From positions 1 to 33,557 of the forward strand of contig JBCCLI010000016.1 of assembly GCA_039026975.1 (NCBI GenBank): DNA of 33,557 nucleotides, written 5' to 3'. The notes beneath the pieces are model-generated. The model made no database searches. It was not told where the DNA came from and worked only from the letters and a program-made list of their open reading frames with translations. Positions 22,987-31,517 of the stretch are shown piece after piece (the first letter of the stretch is position 1; the number at the start of each line of letters is the position of its first letter). This stretch comes from JBCBKZ01 sp039026975 (lineage in GTDB: Bacteria; Bacteroidota; Bacteroidia; J057). A program made the translations under genes and the position numbers.

Positions 22987-24282
22987 ATGTCAGCTGTAGA
23001 CGTATTGTTAGGCCTTCAATGGGGAGATGAAGGGAAAGGAAAAATTGTTGATGCATTCACCCCGTCTTATGACATCATCGCTCGATTCCAGGGCGGTCCT
23101 AATGCAGGTCATACCATCGTATTTGATGGCAAGAAATACGTTTTACACCTCATCCCTTCCGGTATTTTTCGGGAGAATACGCAGTGTATCATTGGGAATG
23201 GGGTAGTCATAGATCCGGTGACCCTCAGAAAGGAAATTCTCAACCTGGAAGCTAATTATGAGGGCGTAAGAGATAAACTATATATCTCTGACAGGGCACA
23301 CCTGATACTTCCTTCTCATAAACTATTGGACGCTGCTTCAGAGGCTTACAAAGGAGCTGCTAAAATAGGCTCTACCCTTAGAGGGATAGGACCTACCTAT
23401 ATGGATAAGACGGGCAGGAACGGCTTAAGAGTAGGAGATGTACTAGGTGGACACTTTAAAGAGAAGTATGCTCAGCTGTCTAAGAAACACCAGCATATGC
23501 TGGATGATTATTACCACTTTGAGTACGATCTTCCTTCATTAGAACCAGACTTTTTTGAGGCTGTAGAATTTTTATCTAAACTAAAAATAACTAATACCAC
23601 CCACCTTATACAGTCTGCCTTAGCAGAGGGGAAAAAAGTATTAGCGGAAGGTGCTCAAGGGACATTACTAGATATAGAATTTGGGAGTTATCCTTTTGTA
23701 ACCAGCTCCAATACTTGCACAGCGGGTGCCTGTATAGGCATGGGAGTAGCGCCTACTACCATCCAGCGCGTATATGGAATTTTTAAAGCCTATTGTACAC
23801 GTGTAGGAAGCGGTCCTTTCCCTACAGAACTGCATGGAGAAGTAGGAGAGCAACTCAGAAAGGCAGGCAGTGAGTTTGGGGCCACCACAGGAAGGCCGCG
23901 GAGGTGTGGTTGGCTGGATATACCACTGTTAAAGTATGCCATCAACCTGAATGGGGTTACAGACCTTATTATGACTAAGGCAGACATCCTCGCAGAAGTA
24001 GATGAAATCCGGGTTGCTTATGCTTACCGTATGGCAGATGGTACAGAAACGGATGTCATCCCCTTTGATATAGCAGCAGAGGTAACTCCTCTTTATGAGC
24101 GCTTCCCTTCCTGGAAAGATGATTTATCTAGCTGCGACCATGTACAGCGTTTCCCTGCTGAACTTTCTACCTATATTTCCTATTTGGAGGAAAAGTTAGG
24201 GGTTCCTATCACCTTTGTTTCTACCGGACCTGGCAGAAAACAACTATTGACGGTAGAGGATCATCCTATGTTGCAAGAGTGA
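22987..24282 (+). CDS. purA: adenylosuccinate synthetase
   Basis: GTP-dependent first step from IMP to AMP in the cytoplasm. 431 residues, the normal length. Signatures: LGLQWGDEGKGKIVD at the N-terminus with the phosphate-binding loop, GPNAGHTIVFDGKK, the GIGPTYMDKTGRNGLR loop, EGAQGTLLDIEFGSYPFVTSSN, GATTGRPRRCGWLD, and the C-terminal STGPGRKQLL. The start at 22987 is the first ATG and fits the family. S41 peptidase follows after 29 bases and may be co-transcribed. Confidence 0.97.
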   Translation: MSAVDVLLGLQWGDEGKGKIVDAFTPSYDIIARFQGGPNAGHTIVFDGKKYVLHLIPSGIFRENTQCIIGNGVVIDPVTLRKEILNLEANYEGVRDKLYISDRAHLILPSHKLLDAASEAYKGAAKIGSTLRGIGPTYMDKTGRNGLRVGDVLGGHFKEKYAQLSKKHQHMLDDYYHFEYDLPSLEPDFFEAVEFLSKLKITNTTHLIQSALAEGKKVLAEGAQGTLLDIEFGSYPFVTSSNTCTAGACIGMGVAPTTIQRVYGIFKAYCTRVGSGPFPTELHGEVGEQLRKAGSEFGATTGRPRRCGWLDIPLLKYAINLNGVTDLIMTKADILAEVDEIRVAYAYRMADGTETDVIPFDIAAEVTPLYERFPSWKDDLSSCDHVQRFPAELSTYISYLEEKLGVPITFVSTGPGRKQLLTVEDHPMLQE

Positions 24283-24311
24283 CATAGTAAATACTCTTAA
24301 CCCCACATACA

Positions 24312-26045
24312 ATGAGAACAATTGTAACTATTGCTCTCCTTTGCTCCTCCTTGCTGAATACATTCGGACAAGAAAAACCTGATAAGTTATCTTCCCAGCA
24401 GGTTCGCAACCTAACAGCATTTACTAAAGCCTATGGCTACGTCAAGTATTTCCATCCTTCCAGAGAGGCTTTATCTGCCGACTGGAATGAAATAGCTGTC
24501 CGGGGAGTGGAACGGGTTTTGTCCGCGAAAAATGAAGCTGACCTGATTTTACGTCTTGATTCTATTTTTAAACCATTAGGATCTTCTATTTTTATAGGAA
24601 AAAATACTGAATTACCTACTGACTTCCCTGACTACAAAGGGAAAGTTCAATTTTGGCATCATAAAGGAAGTGGAATCCATCCTTATGACCGTTCTATTTA
24701 TAAAAGTGAGATTATCAGAGGGGCATTAAACGTTTTGGAGAATAAGTATAGCGTTCCACTAAATCAGCCATTCTCTGCCGAGCTTGTAGATAGTATTTCC
24801 ATTTCTTTTCCCTTGGCTGTTCCCGTTAAAAACAATAAGAAAAGTGCAGATAAAGTTGAAATGAAATCCTATCAGATTACTCAACTTGACGTAAGATTGG
24901 CAGGAATTATCATTGTTTGGAATGAGCTCCAACACTTTTATCCGTATTGGGATGTGGTAGTCGTAGATTGGTCTAAGACTTTAGATAAAGCATTGCTAGA
25001 TGCTTGCGATGATACGAATGAACTTGATTATTGGAATACACTCAGAAGGCTGATGACAGCTACCCAAGATGGACATGGTTTTACTTCTATTACTAACTAT
25101 TCAGGTAAGTGGAGGGGAGTAGGTATTTGGCCTACCTTAATTGATGGAAGGATCATAGTTCATGCTCACGTCAAGAGTCTTTCTCAGAAAATTACACGTG
25201 GAGATGAAATCATTTCTATTGATGGTGAGCCTGCGTTAGAAAGATATAGGAAGGAAAAAACACTTATCTCAGGAAGTGATCAATTCCAAAAGAGAGTAGC
25301 ACTTGCTACCCTGCTATATTCCACTTTTGAAGCGGATAGTTTGGAACTGGTGCTGCTTAATGAAAAGGGGGAGCAATACCCAGTAAGAATTGGCTTTTTA
25401 CCAGAAGGTGAGAATAAAATGCCTCACCTTTACGAGGAAATTGAAGAGATAGAAAAGGGGATTTATTATGTAAGCTTAGATCGGATAGAGGATGAAGACT
25501 TTCAACAGGCTTTACCTAATCTGATGAAGGCAGAAGGAATTATCTTTGAGCTAAAAAGGTACCCAGCAAGTTTCGGCAATTATTTGTCTTATTTATCACG
25601 TGAACCTCTAAAATCTGCTAGATGGAATGTACCTAAAATATCATACCCGGATCAGCTACATCTGACAGAATTTGATACTTCTGGACGGTGGAACATTAAG
25701 CCTACTAAGTCCAATCTAGCGGACAAGAAGATGGTCTTTATCATCAGCGGTCGTGCGATAAGTGCAGCGGAAAGCTATTTAGGGATCATTGAGCATTATC
25801 AGCTGGGGCCCATAGTAGGGGAGGAACCTACGGCCGGCACTAATGGTAATGTTAATAAAATAGACTTACCCGGAGGGTTTCGGGTAACTTATACCGGTAT
25901 GAAGGTCTTGAAACATGATGGCTCTCAGCACCATCTGGTAGGGATACAACCTACTCATCCTGTAAAGCTTACCCAGCAGGCCATCAGGGAAGGGCGGGAT
26001 GAATTAATTGAAGAGGCTCTGGCAATTCTCAAAGAGGAGAAATAG
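24312..26045 (+). CDS. exported S41-family peptidase
   Basis: Periplasmic or outer-membrane-associated serine peptidase of the C-terminal processing/tricorn-like S41 family, 577 residues. A signal peptide (about 1-19, ending TFGQ) leads to a domain of unclear role (about 25-200), a helical segment with QHFYPYWDVV, a PDZ-like part (about 255-330, ITRGDEIISIDGEPAL) and the S41 catalytic core, whose ISGRAISAAESYLG stretch holds the likely nucleophile S484. The following EEPTAGTNGNVNKIDLPGG is also typical. Substrate unknown. It follows purA closely but functional linkage is not implied. Confidence 0.88.
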   Translation: MRTIVTIALLCSSLLNTFGQEKPDKLSSQQVRNLTAFTKAYGYVKYFHPSREALSADWNEIAVRGVERVLSAKNEADLILRLDSIFKPLGSSIFIGKNTELPTDFPDYKGKVQFWHHKGSGIHPYDRSIYKSEIIRGALNVLENKYSVPLNQPFSAELVDSISISFPLAVPVKNNKKSADKVEMKSYQITQLDVRLAGIIIVWNELQHFYPYWDVVVVDWSKTLDKALLDACDDTNELDYWNTLRRLMTATQDGHGFTSITNYSGKWRGVGIWPTLIDGRIIVHAHVKSLSQKITRGDEIISIDGEPALERYRKEKTLISGSDQFQKRVALATLLYSTFEADSLELVLLNEKGEQYPVRIGFLPEGENKMPHLYEEIEEIEKGIYYVSLDRIEDEDFQQALPNLMKAEGIIFELKRYPASFGNYLSYLSREPLKSARWNVPKISYPDQLHLTEFDTSGRWNIKPTKSNLADKKMVFIISGRAISAAESYLGIIEHYQLGPIVGEEPTAGTNGNVNKIDLPGGFRVTYTGMKVLKHDGSQHHLVGIQPTHPVKLTQQAIREGRDELIEEALAILKEEK

Positions 26046-26342
26046 GTAGCAGACAGGTTGAGCACCTACGGCGCCCTGCGGGATGGTGCCCTGATGGGCT
26101 AATTGTATTTAGCTCCTATGGAGCCGACGTGTAGGGGCGAATGTATTTTTTTGAGTGGCCAAAACAACATTTTTATTGTTTGTATGAATTCATGATCTGA
26201 ATGACAGAAAGTCAACCTCTTGTTAATATCAAGGCTGCATACTCAGATTGAGACTAAATTACACGATATAGAAGTAGCTTTTTCTAAGCTGGTAGATTAC
26301 CCCTTTTTGGGATTTTATGTACCTTAATTAAAATTTAACAGT
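26046..26342. repeat. hairpin-rich intergenic element
   Basis: The first 95 bases contain several short inverted repeats: GCACC-TAC-GGCGC (26062-26074, one mismatch), GGCGCC with GGTGCC (26070-26090), GCTAA/TTAGC (26098-26113) and GCTCC-TAT-GGAGC (26112-26124). Such CTACGG/CTATGG hairpins recall the small interspersed palindromes of this phylum. The remaining 200 bases are AT-rich and hold no gene that I can support. Confidence 0.45.
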
Positions 26343-26942
26343 ATGACCCTAACAAGCCTGGAGCAGTTAGATTTTACCAAATCTTACACCTATGCTGATT
26401 ACTTAAGTTGGTAGGTTAAGGAACGGCTGGAGTTACTGAAAGGAAAAATTTCTCTTATGTACCCAGCTCCAGGTCTTGAACATCAGCGAATTTCTGGTAG
26501 ACTATTTCTAGCAATTTCTACGTCTTTGACAGGCAAGCAGTGCGAGCTGTTTGCTGCCCCTTTTGATGTTCGATTAAGACGGGAAGACCAATCAGGAGAT
26601 GATCAAAAAGTTTATACAGTGGTTCAGCCGGATTTATGTTTGATTTGTAATTCAGATATTCTGGATGAAAGAGGGTGTTTAGGAGCCCCTGATCTAATCA
26701 TAGAAATTCTTTCACCTGGGAATTCGAAAAAAGAATTGAAGGATAAGTTTCAGTTGTATGAAGAGGTAGGGGTAAAGGAATACTGGATGGTGTATCCTGA
26801 GCAAAAAAGTATCAGCATGTTTATTCTTGATGAAGAAGGAATCTACAAAGGATTAAGGCCCTTATCTGAGGAAGAGAGACTGACATCCATACTTCTCCCT
26901 CAGTTAAGTTTCCTGCTCGCTGCTATTTTCTCTTCTAATTGA
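26343..26942 (+). pseudogene. Uma2-family (PD-(D/E)XK fold) gene with an in-frame stop codon
   Basis: Translation from the ATG at 26343 reads MTLTSLEQLDFTKSYTYADYLSW, then TAG at 26412-26414, then VKERLELLKGKISLMYPAPG and onward, in the same frame to a TGA at 26942. YADYLSW and ERLELLKGKI are the usual Uma2 N-terminus, so the stop falls inside the family core. The rest is intact: QPDLCLICN, GAPDLIIEILSPGNSKKELKDKFQLYEE with the PD...ExxxK residues, and YWMVYPEQ. About 199 codons in total. A shorter product from the ATG at 26457 would lack the first helix. Alternatives are a sequencing error or suppression of TAG. The biological role of Uma2 proteins is poorly known. Confidence 0.75.
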
Positions 26943-26975
26943 GCCTCCTATCAAAGGTAGGTACCTTGCTTAAAG

Positions 26976-28673
26976 TTAGATTTCCAAAGAGGGAAATATG
27001 TATTTCTCCAGAATGTCAAAAGGCCCCTTTTCCATTTGCGGATATACATTATAGTTGCCACCTGTAAAGGTTATACACATGTCTAATGCTGGAATGATAA
27101 TCAGGAACTGACCTCCATTCCCCCAGGCTTCAATGGTCTGATACTCTGTCCCTTGAATCTCTCTTTGAAGAATTCTCCAGAGATAACCATATTCTGAGTT
27201 TGTGGGGTAAGTGGTGCTAACCTTAGGACTGGTCATTTCTACTATCCATGACTTTGATAAGAGTTGCTCCCCATGCCATTCTCCTTCATTAAGAACTAAC
27301 ATACCAAATTTGATAAAATCTATAGGGCGCAGGAAGAAATTGCCAGCTAGGTACCCCCTTCCATATGGAGAAGTAAGCATCTGAAAATCCTCTATCCCCA
27401 TGGGAAGTAAGAGAGTAGCATACAGATAATGGGGAAGGTACTCCTGGGTTGACTGGGAAATGACCCCACTTAATAAATTTGCGCCTCCAGAGGAATACTC
27501 ATATGTTTCCCCTGGGGTAGCTACCATGGGAAGACTTAACTTATATCCTACCCAGTCTTGATGATTCCATTGCATCTCATCTTCATTCTCAAGTTCTATT
27601 CCTGTAGTCATAGTCAATGCATGCCGAACGGTTATAAGCCTTTTAGCAGGAGCTTGAGTCGCATCGTATGAAGGATAGAAATCTAATAAAGAGCTATTTA
27701 CGTCCGGCAGGTGGCCCTCATCCAGCGCCTTGCCCACAAGCATAGCACTAAGGGACTTGAAAGCAGACCTAATGTCTTTGAGATCTTCTCTTTGGTACCC
27801 GTGAAAATATTCTTCTAATACGAGCTTGTTCTCCTTAACTATGAGAAGGCTATGGATATGGTCGTACTGCCCACTGTTAATGTGGGAGAATAGGGAAAGG
27901 ATGGAAGCATCTATTCCCACCTCAGTCAAGCTGGCAGTTTCTATCCCCTCAATAAAGGCGGGCTTCTCATATTTGTAGGTTTCTCCAAGAGCAGCAGGCC
28001 TATACCCTACTTGTTCATGCATACTTAGCTTAGTCAATTCTACTTTCCGTTCTCCTCCAGGGTTTCGATAGATTAATTCTATTATTTCAGGGCTATTTTG
28101 ATACTCAGCTTCTATATGAAACTTGTCATTAGAAATTTCAAGCCCTATCTGATTATCTCTGATGCTAACCTCTTCTATCTCAAAGTGGGCTTTCCGATTT
28201 TCCTTATTGCTTTGAATATTAGCTTGTAGCTTCCCCGCAGCATCCTGATAGAATTCCAGGTAGACCAGATAATCGGTATCAATAATCTCAGGCTTTTCCA
28301 GTTTCGCAGACCATACACTTCCCTTCTTCTGAAGTGGGATGGCTTTTACCCAAAGGTCATGTGTTAACAGGCCTACTACCGCTAGTCCATCCACATCAAA
28401 TTCCATATCTACTTTCAGCCCTCCCTTTCCTCTACCTATCAGCCTAGGGCCATTTTGGCTACATACAATTCTCTCTGCCTCTATACCTTGCTTGTATAAA
28501 AGAACTGTATCAGCTATTAGCACTAAAGAGTCAAAAATAGGCTCTGTTTGAAAAAGAAGACCAGACCATACTCCTAACAATTGTTGATCTGTGATTTTTG
28601 AATCATTTCTTTGGCAGGAGAGTAGCATAAAAATAACGGGGAGTACAATGATAAGTGAGAGGGATGATTTCAT
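26976..28673 (-). CDS. lipoprotein serine hydrolase of the beta-lactamase class C fold
   Basis: Exported lipoprotein of 565 residues. Signal MKSSLSLIIVLPVIFMLLSC with lipobox LLSC (C20). Residues about 25-235 form a beta-rich domain without a recognised family. The C-terminal part (about 245-560) is a penicillin-binding protein/beta-lactamase class C fold: S303-AFK (SxxK), YSS in YEYSSGGANLLSG for the YxN motif, and GNGGQF in the place of the KTG/HxG box. It may act as a D-Ala peptidase-like enzyme or esterase; resistance is not implied. It converges with the Uma2 gene at 33 bases. ATG at 28673. Confidence 0.88.
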   Translation of the reverse strand: MKSSLSLIIVLPVIFMLLSCQRNDSKITDQQLLGVWSGLLFQTEPIFDSLVLIADTVLLYKQGIEAERIVCSQNGPRLIGRGKGGLKVDMEFDVDGLAVVGLLTHDLWVKAIPLQKKGSVWSAKLEKPEIIDTDYLVYLEFYQDAAGKLQANIQSNKENRKAHFEIEEVSIRDNQIGLEISNDKFHIEAEYQNSPEIIELIYRNPGGERKVELTKLSMHEQVGYRPAALGETYKYEKPAFIEGIETASLTEVGIDASILSLFSHINSGQYDHIHSLLIVKENKLVLEEYFHGYQREDLKDIRSAFKSLSAMLVGKALDEGHLPDVNSSLLDFYPSYDATQAPAKRLITVRHALTMTTGIELENEDEMQWNHQDWVGYKLSLPMVATPGETYEYSSGGANLLSGVISQSTQEYLPHYLYATLLLPMGIEDFQMLTSPYGRGYLAGNFFLRPIDFIKFGMLVLNEGEWHGEQLLSKSWIVEMTSPKVSTTYPTNSEYGYLWRILQREIQGTEYQTIEAWGNGGQFLIIIPALDMCITFTGGNYNVYPQMEKGPFDILEKYIFPSLEI

Positions 28674-28910
28674 AGGTATGGATCAGTATATTGGAATGGT
28701 TATCCTTTACAGCTGGCTAGGACCATCTCTAGAGAGTAGGTGGTACCAGCTGATTTAAGACTATTTCCTATTCCTGAAATTACCTTTGAAAGATAGTCAA
28801 CACGAGACACATTTGTTTCATAGGTAGGCTTACTGTCAAGATCACCGACCTCGCTTGTGTTAAATATACCTTCACCATCTTACCATGAGAAAGGGTTAAA
28901 TATCTTCTGC
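28674..28910. other. intergenic region between two minus-strand hydrolase genes
   Basis: No gene, clear terminator or TAnnTTTG promoter is visible in these 237 bases on either strand. Confidence 0.4.
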
Positions 28911-30650
28911 TCACGGTATAATGGGCAGCTGTAGAAAAGAGTCATAGGCTCCTCCTATATGGATAATATGTTCCCCTCCCTGATTTAATGAGTTATCTTT
29001 TACCATAGGGGCATTTTGAAAGATCTCATAAGAAGCTACCACCAGTTCTAGACTTTCTCCCTTATGGAAGAATACTGAAGTAGGGGGGAATGGCATTTCC
29101 AGGCAAACGATTTCAGCCGGCTTAATTTTCTGATAGCTTTTGAAGAGTTGATGTGGAATGGCCTCTGTAGACTTTTCTGGATCTAATTCTCTTAGAGAGG
29201 CTCTCATATATCCTCTGGTAATCACATCATGCTTATTGCCTACGGTCCCATAAAAGGGAACCCTATTCCCACTCTGATCATATTTATTCAGGACCGCATA
29301 TACATGAAAGTCATCCTGGCCTCCATTTGAGGCCTTCAGTTCCATCCAGAGCTTGAGCTTGGCATGTCCTGTCAACTCAGTATCATCATGGAAGGTATGT
29401 CTGAATGTTTTTATTCCTTTTTTACCATGGTAAGCTATTTCAGTCTTACTGGGCTTCTGATTCTCCAACAGTACATGATCCTGAGAGAGGAAATATTTTT
29501 TATATCTGGTTCTTGCAAGTGGCCATTCATCTTCTCCACGTACTTCATGAATAGTGTCTCTTCCAGATCTTACTTCCAGCCTAACCCTAGGCGTCTGAGC
29601 CCATCCATTCTCTTTTTTCCCTTTTAGATAATAATCCATAAACGTCAGGGTAAGTGCTTGCACTTCCTGACTGTAGTATACATCCCATTTTCCATCCCGA
29701 TGGGTATACATCCATTTATCTTTGCTTTTTACATCCATGAAGGAGCGGAAGGAGCCATTAGAATGAAGCCCTACATCAGAAAAAGAGACACAAGTCAAAA
29801 TCGGGATATCTATGTTTTCAACGGGCGCTCTCTTTTCTTCCCAGAAAGTATCAAAAAAGGGATGGTTAATGATCCATTCAGAGGGGGTACCCCCTTGCTT
29901 GTCAATGAATGATTGAGGATTAGATGTCATGGCTGGTTTTACTTCTGTTTCCCACCAAAAAGCTGGAAATCCTTCCTGGGGGATTCCTCCTAGATTGGCC
30001 AGATCCCGGTACATATCTGTGATTCCCTCCCAGGGAGATATGCATTTCAAGGCGTTAGGTGCCTTATTGCCATAGTCTCTGCAAGCAGCGACATGATACT
30101 GCGTGATGGCTAAAAAGCTCACGCCGTTGAGTCCTATGTTTCCATCACACCAATCTTGTTCCGCTATCCACTCAATGACTTCAAAGTAAGCCCTGGATTG
30201 GTTTCTATCGAAGGTGCTTGCTTCCCCTGTACTTCCACCAAAACCTGGCATATTCATATTGACCACTACATAACCGTTACTCACCCAAAAATTGGGATCA
30301 GGAGATTCCCAGCTGGTAAGGGTAGAGAATGTAGGTTTTCCTACCTGATCAATTAAGCGGTATTGTTGTGGGACGCCATTAAATGGGGTTTTTCCGAGAG
30401 CAGGTACCAAGTGGTTATCGTAAGGGTGAGCACACATAATGACAGGAAGTGGTTTATTCTCAGCTAAGGCCTTACGAGATTTAAAAACATTCATCAAGAT
30501 TTTGGACCCATCTGAAACTGGGACTTCTACGTCCCACTCGGGGAGAATGTCCTCCAAGGGGGCTAGCAATTCCGCCTTTCCTGTGAATAACCGGCCACTA
30601 AGAATAGCTCTTTTAATAACCGGTAGTAACGCTTTAAGCACCTTTCGCAT
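28911..30650 (-). CDS. CocE/NonD-type alpha/beta hydrolase
   Basis: Serine hydrolase related to X-Pro dipeptidyl peptidase (S15) and cocaine-esterase families, 579 residues. The alpha/beta core starts at about 35 (VEVPVSDGSKILMNVF), with NGYVVVNMNMPGFGGSTG (oxyanion region) and the nucleophile elbow GLNGVSFLA, S178. The C-terminal beta-rich domain (about 370-579) is the jelly-roll of this family. No signal peptide is evident, but the N-terminus is basic. Esterase or acyl-peptidase activity is likely; the substrate is unknown. Divergent from a Crp/Fnr gene with 118 bases between, so that regulator may control it. Confidence 0.88.
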   Translation of the reverse strand: MRKVLKALLPVIKRAILSGRLFTGKAELLAPLEDILPEWDVEVPVSDGSKILMNVFKSRKALAENKPLPVIMCAHPYDNHLVPALGKTPFNGVPQQYRLIDQVGKPTFSTLTSWESPDPNFWVSNGYVVVNMNMPGFGGSTGEASTFDRNQSRAYFEVIEWIAEQDWCDGNIGLNGVSFLAITQYHVAACRDYGNKAPNALKCISPWEGITDMYRDLANLGGIPQEGFPAFWWETEVKPAMTSNPQSFIDKQGGTPSEWIINHPFFDTFWEEKRAPVENIDIPILTCVSFSDVGLHSNGSFRSFMDVKSKDKWMYTHRDGKWDVYYSQEVQALTLTFMDYYLKGKKENGWAQTPRVRLEVRSGRDTIHEVRGEDEWPLARTRYKKYFLSQDHVLLENQKPSKTEIAYHGKKGIKTFRHTFHDDTELTGHAKLKLWMELKASNGGQDDFHVYAVLNKYDQSGNRVPFYGTVGNKHDVITRGYMRASLRELDPEKSTEAIPHQLFKSYQKIKPAEIVCLEMPFPPTSVFFHKGESLELVVASYEIFQNAPMVKDNSLNQGGEHIIHIGGAYDSFLQLPIIP

Positions 30651-30768
30651 AGGATGTATTGTATGTTAGGGATGATCTATACTGATGTAAGTACCTCTGT
30701 ACAACAAATTAGGCGTAGAGAGTCAGAAAAAAATTGTCTTACTTAAAGTTAGGAGATACCTAAGCCTT

Positions 30769-31407
30769 ATGTTTGAAGAGGATAGAAGGAGAATAGGTAC
30801 ATTTATTAAAATGGATACCCGACTAGCTATATTAAAGGAGGAGGTCAAACATCACTATCCTGGACTTACAGACCAGGAGTGGAATACCCTTCAGGTCAGT
30901 CTCACGCCTGTAGCCTATAAAAAAGAAAAGATTGTCTTTCCAGTTGATGAAATTTGCCGCCATATTTTATATGTAACGGAAGGAATTCTGGCCTCTGAAT
31001 ATCATAGTAGTGAGAAGCTGGTTATTTCTAGATTTTTCACACAAAATAGTGTTTGTGCGAACTTAGTAAGCTTGCTAAAGGAAGAAAAGTCTAATGACCA
31101 GCTGATCACGATCACCGAAGTAAAAGGAGTTCTCATCCCTTATGAGGTTTTTATGGAGAATTACCTTTATCAGGATGGAATCGGTCTTTTCTTTCGGAAA
31201 AAGCTACTACATGTCATGTTAGAAGCAAAAGAATTCGTATCGCTAAAGACCATTTCTGATGTGAAACATCAGTTGGCCTATTTGAGAAATCATTACCCAG
31301 AAGTAGTCCTGAATGTTCCCTGGAAACATATAGCTAACTTCATGGGAGTGACCCCCGCATGGCTTAGCCGGACCCTGAAGAAGAAACAAGTTAAAGAAGA
31401 CTGGTAA
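30769..31407 (+). CDS. Crp/Fnr-family transcriptional regulator
   Basis: Regulator of 212 residues with an N-terminal cyclic-nucleotide-binding-like fold (about 20-125: ICRHILYVTEGILASEYHSSEKLVISRFFTQNS is the jelly-roll part) and a C-terminal helix-turn-helix (about 185-205, WKHIANFMGVTPAWLSRTLKK). The usual cAMP-binding RxS motif is not evident, as in many regulators of this group in Bacteroidota. The start is uncertain: ATG at 30769 gives 212 residues, while ATG at 30811 (MDTRLAILKEE) gives 198. It diverges from the CocE-type gene and may regulate it. Confidence 0.85.
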   Translation: MFEEDRRRIGTFIKMDTRLAILKEEVKHHYPGLTDQEWNTLQVSLTPVAYKKEKIVFPVDEICRHILYVTEGILASEYHSSEKLVISRFFTQNSVCANLVSLLKEEKSNDQLITITEVKGVLIPYEVFMENYLYQDGIGLFFRKKLLHVMLEAKEFVSLKTISDVKHQLAYLRNHYPEVVLNVPWKHIANFMGVTPAWLSRTLKKKQVKEDW

Positions 31408-31489
31408 GCCTTACTTCCTTGGGCTATGCATCCTGATCTTCTTTTTATGGCATGTACCGATAAAAATGCACTACCAGATTCAAATAGTT

Positions 31490-31504
31490 TCCCCTCAACG
31501 GGGA
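31490..31504. terminator. weak hairpin between convergent genes
   Basis: TCCCC-TCAAC-GGGGA forms a five-pair stem between the regulator and the permease gene. The following T-run is only three bases on the plus strand, and on the minus strand an AAACT follows, so it is a poor terminator. Confidence 0.25.
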
Positions 31505-31517
31505 TTTAGGGAAAACA

